This document shows, in pieces, positions 59,691 through 64,000 of a stretch of DNA of 64,000 bases. The position numbers were made by a program, and so were the translations under genes. Under the pieces are notes generated by a model that saw only the letters and a program-made list of their open reading frames with translations, ran no database searches and had not been told where the DNA came from. The DNA is taken from positions 1 through 64,000 of the forward strand of contig JADFFQ010000012.1 in the NCBI GenBank assembly GCA_022568135.1, written 5' to 3'. The number at the start of each line of letters is the position of its first letter. The first letter of the stretch is position 1. The stretch is from Planctomycetota bacterium (GTDB lineage: Bacteria > Planctomycetota > Phycisphaerae > Phycisphaerales > SM1A02).

Positions 59691-61598
59691 TCACGGATCG
59701 CCGCCGACCTTCGACTCGATCTGCGTGTCGTCGTCATCGCGCTCGATGGGCTCTGGTTGACCGAGCTGGTGCGGCCCGGGCTTTCGCTTACGCCACTCGG
59801 CGTTCCCCGTCAGCTCGCGCACCGCGGCACGACCTTCGCGCATCATCTGCCGCTGCTGACCGGCCAATGGAGCGGGGGCCGGCGTGTGGGTCGCGTCATC
59901 ACTCTCCCGATACAGATGCAGCGTCTGCGTCGGGAAGGCAAACGACACACCGAGCCGATTGGCCAAGCGGATGATGTCCACCATCAGCCGATGGCGCTCG
60001 CGCAGCTCGGTTGACCAATCCGGGGCCTCGTAGAATGTGTACACCAAGACATCCAGGCTTGATGCACCGAACTGGTGCAGCCAGACCTGGTAATAGTCCT
60101 TGCGGGTATAGGGATGAAGGCGAATCAGCTCGCGAATGCCTTCGCAGAACGCTTCGATCTTCTCCGGCGGGGTGTCGTAGGTGATGGCGATATGAGTCTT
60201 CCATCGGCGGTAGCGGCGCCGGCCGAAGTTATCGACATTGGCCCGCACCAGGTTCCCGTTGGGAATCGTCACCAACGAGTTGTAGAACGTGCGGATGCGG
60301 GTGGATCGGAAGCCGAGGTCCTCCACGGTCCCCTCCACATCGCCGATCTGAACCCAGTCGCCGATCTGAAACGGGCGATCGACGATGACGGTCACGCTGC
60401 CGAAGAAGTTCTCCAGCGTATCGCGCGCAGCGAAGGCGAAGCCGATGCCGCCGATCCCCAAACCGGCCAGCAACGGGGCGATCTCAATCTTCAAACTGTC
60501 GGCGATGTAGATCAGGCCGAAGATGAAGATGAAGATCTTGACCGTCTTGCGCACGAGCGGAACGAGCAGATCGTCGATCTTCGTCTCGGTCTTGGCCGCT
60601 TTGGAGGCGAAGAATTCGCCGATGAGATCGGTGACGCGGAACGCCGCCCACACCCCGGCGAGCATGGCGAAGAACCGGACCGCCGGCAGCAGCACCTTGA
60701 CCGCATCGCTCGGCAGCCCCAGCAGCCTGATCGTCCACAGCCAGAACAGCGCCGCCACCGCCAGACCAAACGGGCGCACCGTCTTGCGGATGGTTTCCGC
60801 GTGTGCTTTGCCTCCCTTGCGGGTAATGATCCGCCGCGCGATCAGCGCCGCCAGGAACCGCACACAAAGATCGAGGATGACCCCGATCAGGATCAGGCCA
60901 AAGAGCCCGATCCACTGCCAGTACTTGATCGCGAGAAACTCGTTTTCAACCAGGTAAACGGGCAGCTCGCTCTCGAACCACAGTATGAAGCTGCGCTCGC
61001 GCTCATCGGCCAGGCCGGACAGGATCGGCAGACCCTTGATGCGGTCGTACAGATCGCGAAGTCCCGCGACGGTCTGGGCTGAGAACTTCCACGTGCCGTC
61101 GTTGGTCCTGGCGAGGATGATCGTGTGATCGCCGATGTCGGCCCGCCAGTTCACCCAGCCGTGATCGGGGTCGCGGGGGAAGAATAGGTATTCGGTGAGG
61201 CCGGCGTGCCGTCCACCGGGGGCAAGATCACCGGCCGAAGGATGCGCCCAGAATGCGACCCGTTCGATGCGGTTGAAAATGCCGAAGAGTCGAGCGGCGT
61301 TGTCGTGGGCTGTCTCCTCACCCTCGATGGTCAGGTCGAGGCACTTGACGGCCTGCGCCTCATCGACCGGCTCGTTCATCGCGTCGAGGAACGTGCGCAG
61401 CGTCGACGCAGGGCTGTCAAACGCCTTCGGCACGGGCTTGGACGGTGGTGGCGGCTGGGTCGTCGGTTCGGCGGGCTGTGCTGCAGCTGCGTCAGCCCCG
61501 GTGGCCTGCGGATCATCCTGGGCGAGGCAGTGGGGCACAACATACAGCCCAACCCCCACCGCCAGCACCGTGAGAAGTCGCCGGGTCTGCTTGGCCAT
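59691..61598 (-). CDS. MscS-family mechanosensitive channel protein with long N-terminal domain
   Basis: A 635-residue membrane protein. A signal peptide (MAKQTRRLLTVLAVGVGLYVVPHCLA) and a soluble periplasmic domain of about 220 residues precede several helices (GLFGLILIGVILDLCVRFLAAL, FGLAVAALFWLWTIRLLGL, IFIFIFGLIYIADSL). The conserved MscS core follows: PLLAGLGIGGIGFAFAARDTLENFFGSVTVIVDRPFQIGDWVQIGDVEGTVEDLGFRSTRIRTF and IPNGNLVRANVDN. The charged C-terminus ends DDDDTQIESK. Large MscS-type proteins of this form are often osmotic release valves or signalling proteins. ATG at 61598 or 61607 (MWDM) are the candidate starts. Confidence 0.93.
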   Translation of the reverse strand: MAKQTRRLLTVLAVGVGLYVVPHCLAQDDPQATGADAAAAQPAEPTTQPPPPSKPVPKAFDSPASTLRTFLDAMNEPVDEAQAVKCLDLTIEGEETAHDNAARLFGIFNRIERVAFWAHPSAGDLAPGGRHAGLTEYLFFPRDPDHGWVNWRADIGDHTIILARTNDGTWKFSAQTVAGLRDLYDRIKGLPILSGLADERERSFILWFESELPVYLVENEFLAIKYWQWIGLFGLILIGVILDLCVRFLAALIARRIITRKGGKAHAETIRKTVRPFGLAVAALFWLWTIRLLGLPSDAVKVLLPAVRFFAMLAGVWAAFRVTDLIGEFFASKAAKTETKIDDLLVPLVRKTVKIFIFIFGLIYIADSLKIEIAPLLAGLGIGGIGFAFAARDTLENFFGSVTVIVDRPFQIGDWVQIGDVEGTVEDLGFRSTRIRTFYNSLVTIPNGNLVRANVDNFGRRRYRRWKTHIAITYDTPPEKIEAFCEGIRELIRLHPYTRKDYYQVWLHQFGASSLDVLVYTFYEAPDWSTELRERHRLMVDIIRLANRLGVSFAFPTQTLHLYRESDDATHTPAPAPLAGQQRQMMREGRAAVRELTGNAEWRKRKPGPHQLGQPEPIERDDDDTQIESKVGGDP

Positions 61599-61665
61599 GT
61601 CCCACATGCTACCGCCGATCCTCCGCGGGCGCGCCCAGTTTGCGACCGCTCCCACCGTTGTGCCT

Positions 61666-61690
61666 GTAAAGCCGCGACCAGCGGTCGCGG
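61666..61690. repeat. REP-like hairpin, GCGACC type
   Basis: GTAAAGCCGCGACC-AGC-GGTCGCGG; the head TGTAAAGCCG is shared with the GATGCCATC palindromes near the second RAYT-like gene, and the core with the hairpin at 40332. Confidence 0.75.
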
Positions 61691-61754
61691 GCCTGCCTCG
61701 GTCGGGTGCGAGCTATCATCCCGTGGCCGATTGCACCATCACGAGGCAAGGCGC

Positions 61755-62747
61755 ATGAGAGGTCCGGTCACCGCGAAGATTGGTTTGGTCCTGTGCCGGA
61801 TCGTGGTGCCGTTGTGGGTGCTCTCGGGCGCGGTGTTCAAGCTCATCGAAAGGAGCCCGCGAACACTGCCCCGGGAGACGATTCTCAACGTCGCCGACGG
61901 ATTGGGCCTGCACCTGTATGGGCTGCTCGCAACCCTGATCGCGCTGGAGTTCCTGGCCATCGCGGTGATGGTGTTCCTGGGGCGGTTCGCGCGGGCGATG
62001 GCGTTGTTCATGCTGACCGCTTTCTGTCTGATCCTGGTAGGTGAACTCGTGGGAGGGAACTTCACCGATTGCGGTTGTCTGGGCGCGAAATCACCGCCGC
62101 TGTGGGTCATGCTCATGATCGACGGCACCCTCCTGGTGGGCGTGGTGCTGTTCAAGCCGACGCCAGCGGCCGCCGCGCGGGTGAGCCGCTGGCCGGTGGT
62201 GACTGCCCTCGTCGTCATCCTCGCCGGCTTGGGCACCAGCTTCGGTGTCGTGATTCCAGCCGGTCGGGCACCCGAAACAACCGATGGGAACGGACCGGTG
62301 CAACCAGACGATCCGACTGTCAATCCGGCGCCCGCGCCGCTGCTCGGAGTTTGGTTCACCAGCAAAGTTGAGTCTTGGATCGGCAAGCCGTGGCAGGAAA
62401 TCGATCTGTTCACGTACATGCGGAAATGGCCCAAGGAAATGGAAAGCCTCAAGCGCTACGTCGTGTTCTACAGCCGGACCTGCGACCACTGCGAGGCGAT
62501 GTTTTTGGAAGACCTGACCGATCCTGCGCTGGGCTCGATGGTGACGGCGGTTGAGGTTCCCCAGAGCAAGAGCGTCCTGACAAGCTCCGACGCTTGGCCG
62601 ATGCCGGCCACCGAATGCGAGCTGCTGGCTCTTCCGCTCGGGTGCGACTGGATCATCACCGCGCCGCTGACCATCACCGTCGAGAACGGCTACGTGACAT
62701 GTGCCACCGAAGGCGATCACATCCAGTGCATGGGGCTGGCGGATTGA
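61755..62747 (+). CDS. MauE/DoxX-like membrane protein fused to thioredoxin-like domain
   Basis: A 330-residue protein with four N-terminal helices (VLCRIVVPLWVLSGAVFKLIE, LYGLLATLIALEFLAIAVMVFLG, AMALFMLTAFCLILVGELVGG, LWVMLMIDGTLLVGVVLF) and the FTDCGCLGAKSPP loop that recalls MauE/DoxX disulfide-handling proteins. A fifth helix (PVVTALVVILAGLGTSFGVVIP) leads to a C-terminal domain with YVVFYSRTCDHCEAMFLEDL, a CxxC active site in a thioredoxin-like setting, and further cysteines. A role in oxidising or reducing exported proteins in the periplasm is the reasonable inference. ATG at 61755 follows AGGCAAGG; it lies divergent from the MscS gene. Confidence 0.82.
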   Translation: MRGPVTAKIGLVLCRIVVPLWVLSGAVFKLIERSPRTLPRETILNVADGLGLHLYGLLATLIALEFLAIAVMVFLGRFARAMALFMLTAFCLILVGELVGGNFTDCGCLGAKSPPLWVMLMIDGTLLVGVVLFKPTPAAAARVSRWPVVTALVVILAGLGTSFGVVIPAGRAPETTDGNGPVQPDDPTVNPAPAPLLGVWFTSKVESWIGKPWQEIDLFTYMRKWPKEMESLKRYVVFYSRTCDHCEAMFLEDLTDPALGSMVTAVEVPQSKSVLTSSDAWPMPATECELLALPLGCDWIITAPLTITVENGYVTCATEGDHIQCMGLAD

Positions 62748-62789
62748 TTGTGGGGCCAGTGCTGAGCGAGCCCGCGGTCAGCCCAGAAG

Positions 62790-63377
62790 TTACCGGCCGA
62801 CGACGGCCTCAAGCTGCTTTGCGGAATCGAGCAGGATCCACGCGCTGAGAAGTTCAGGCCGGCCGGTCGTCACCATCGCGTTGTGCAGCAATGTCTCGGC
62901 GTAGTGATACGCTTCAGGGGTTTCACCGAGCAGAAACACGTGCAACGACCAGGGACGATTGGTCGCGTTGTCCGGCTGGGTGTTGTGAAGATGCCAGTCA
63001 CGGACGGTCATTGCGCGGCGGGCCCAGTCATCACGATTGCGTAAGCGGGCCAGACCCCACAGCGCATGCAGCCCACAAAGCTCCGCCTCGGTCCATACCT
63101 CGATCGCAGTGAACCGCCCGTGCGGCCACAATGACCCGTCCGTCGGTTCCTCAAGCAGCGGATCCACCTCGATGTCCGTCTGGAGCAGCGCCCACCACAG
63201 CCCGACCTCGGCGGGGGGCATCGGGTCCGGGGGCGGCCCCGGGGAGAGGCCGCAGACCACAGCCGCAAACGGCCGCTCAATTGACGCCGGTGGGCCAACC
63301 GGGGGTGGAGCAGTCACCACCGGCCCGGCAATCGCACGCAGATGCGATACCCATTGCGACATCGTATGCCTCGGCAT
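62790..63377 (-). CDS. Hypothetical protein
   Basis: A 195-residue protein with no recognised family. MPRHTMSQWVSHLRAIAGPVVTAPPPVG begins with a polar segment and a proline-rich stretch; the rest is helical and rich in Trp, Leu and Ala (GLWWALLQTDIEVDPLLEEP, IEVWTEAELCGLHALWGLAR, DWARRAMTVRDWHLHNTQPD, AYHYAETLLHNAMVTTGRPE), like a small helical-repeat protein. ATG at 63377 or 63362 (MSQWVSH). It stands alone between two convergent or divergent neighbours, and its codon use resembles the surrounding genes. Confidence 0.72.
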   Translation of the reverse strand: MPRHTMSQWVSHLRAIAGPVVTAPPPVGPPASIERPFAAVVCGLSPGPPPDPMPPAEVGLWWALLQTDIEVDPLLEEPTDGSLWPHGRFTAIEVWTEAELCGLHALWGLARLRNRDDWARRAMTVRDWHLHNTQPDNATNRPWSLHVFLLGETPEAYHYAETLLHNAMVTTGRPELLSAWILLDSAKQLEAVVGR

Positions 63378-63533
63378 CGCGGACCACTATGGCCCGCCTC
63401 AGCGGCCACCGCAACCTTCGACGGTCGGCTCACAGGTCGCGGGGGCATCCACGGCTTTCGATTGCGTGTCATCGCGCCGCTGAATGAGCGGCGGCTAAAC
63501 TGAGCACGTAGCGTCGAACTTGGGAGACCCCTG

Positions 63534-64000
63534 ATGACTATGCCGCTGGCGCCTGTCCTGGAGAGAATCGATGCCCAGTTCGACCAGGCGGTCGATCGCC
63601 TCTGCGCGCTTCTGCGGATTCCCAGCGTGAGCACCGACCCGGCCCATCGAAGCGACACCCAACGAGCGGCCCGGCTGCTCACCGATGACCTCGCCTCGAT
63701 CGGCTTCCAAGCGGAGGTCCATGACACACCCGGCCAGCCGATGATCACAGCCCATTGGCCCGGCCCGGCGTCCGATGCGGCACCGCACATCCTCTATTAC
63801 GGCCATTACGACGTGCAGCCGCCCGACCCGATCGATATGTGGGACAGCGGCCCGTTCGAGCCGACGATCGCCGACGGCCCGCACGGCAGGCGGCTCATCG
63901 CCCGCGGCGCGGTGGATGATAAGGGGCAGCTCATGACCTTCATTGAAGCGTTTCGGGCCTGGCAGGCGGTGCACGGCGAATTGCCGGTGAAGGTGACGGT
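63534..64000 (+). CDS. M20-family dipeptidase/metallopeptidase, N-terminal part (runs off the right edge)
   Basis: A zinc peptidase of the M20 (ArgE/DapE/CPG2) family, probably a dipeptidase. GGGAG precedes the ATG at 63534. The visible 155 residues include LLRIPSVSTDPAH, HILYYGHYDVQPPDPIDMWDSGPFEPTI (zinc-ligand histidine in GHYDV, with the following aspartate), and ARGAVDDKGQLMTFIEAFRAW (bridging aspartate and the DDKG motif). This is the standard start of CNDP-like dipeptidases. The C-terminal dimerisation and second zinc site are outside the window. Substrate not determinable. Confidence 0.93.
   Translation, partial: MTMPLAPVLERIDAQFDQAVDRLCALLRIPSVSTDPAHRSDTQRAARLLTDDLASIGFQAEVHDTPGQPMITAHWPGPASDAAPHILYYGHYDVQPPDPIDMWDSGPFEPTIADGPHGRRLIARGAVDDKGQLMTFIEAFRAWQAVHGELPVKVT

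Overview
The window is about 64 kb of GC-rich DNA that most resembles a planctomycete, probably of the Phycisphaerae type. Reasons: four secreted proteins end in the paired GC-type dockerin tag common in that group; there is a DUF1800/DUF1501 gene pair, a TraR/DksA relative with a lysine-rich tail and lost zinc ligands, and a membrane protein ending in a planctomycete-style zinc ribbon. lpxB and a GmhA-like isomerase point to a Gram-negative envelope with lipopolysaccharide. This placement is inference from family content; no marker rRNA is present.

Layout. 1-7.3 kb: the N-terminal part of secA (minus), a small secreted ORF, a copper P-type ATPase, and the DUF1800/DUF1501 export-type pair. 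7.3-8.3 kb: a RAYT-like gene boxed by long nested palindromes and a 24-bp tandem array. 8.3-20.7 kb: a secretome island (four dockerin-tagged proteins, among them a di-haem cytochrome and two beta-propeller proteins, plus a basic His/Trp/Tyr-rich protein), interrupted by a GGDEF/EAL gene and tRNA-Val. 20.9-28.8 kb: a minus-strand tatA/DUF2868/DUF3482 operon, mltA, and a large UbiD-type decarboxylase. 29-35.5 kb: an ABC transporter, proC, accA, a DksA-like gene, lspA and truB. 35.5-37.8 kb: tRNA-Ser, tRNA-Pro, a second RAYT-like gene with its own palindromes, and small hypotheticals. 37.9-49.9 kb: an M28 peptidase, small proteins, an alanine/glycine symporter with a soluble insert, an orphan nuclease-fold protein, lpxB, a GH113-like enzyme, aspS and a PEBP protein. 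50-64 kb: a chorismate mutase/prephenate dehydrogenase fusion, asnB, a dicarboxylate/amino-acid symporter, trxB, alanine dehydrogenase, a decayed MNT/HEPN toxin-antitoxin remnant, gmhA, an MscS channel, a MauE-thioredoxin fusion and a partial M20 peptidase.

Most genes are housekeeping and stand singly or in short operons with ATGA overlaps. The unusual material lies in the accessory DNA: two REP/RAYT loci with different palindromes, a roughly 115-bp element with terminal inverted repeats present twice, hairpins built from TCAGC/GCTGA runs, near-identical DNA in the dockerin tags, and a toxin-antitoxin locus reduced to fragments. I did not find a complete novel defence or biosynthetic system; the best candidates for new biology are the RAYT/REP families, the 115-bp element, the SecA insertion and the dockerin-tag sorting hypothesis.
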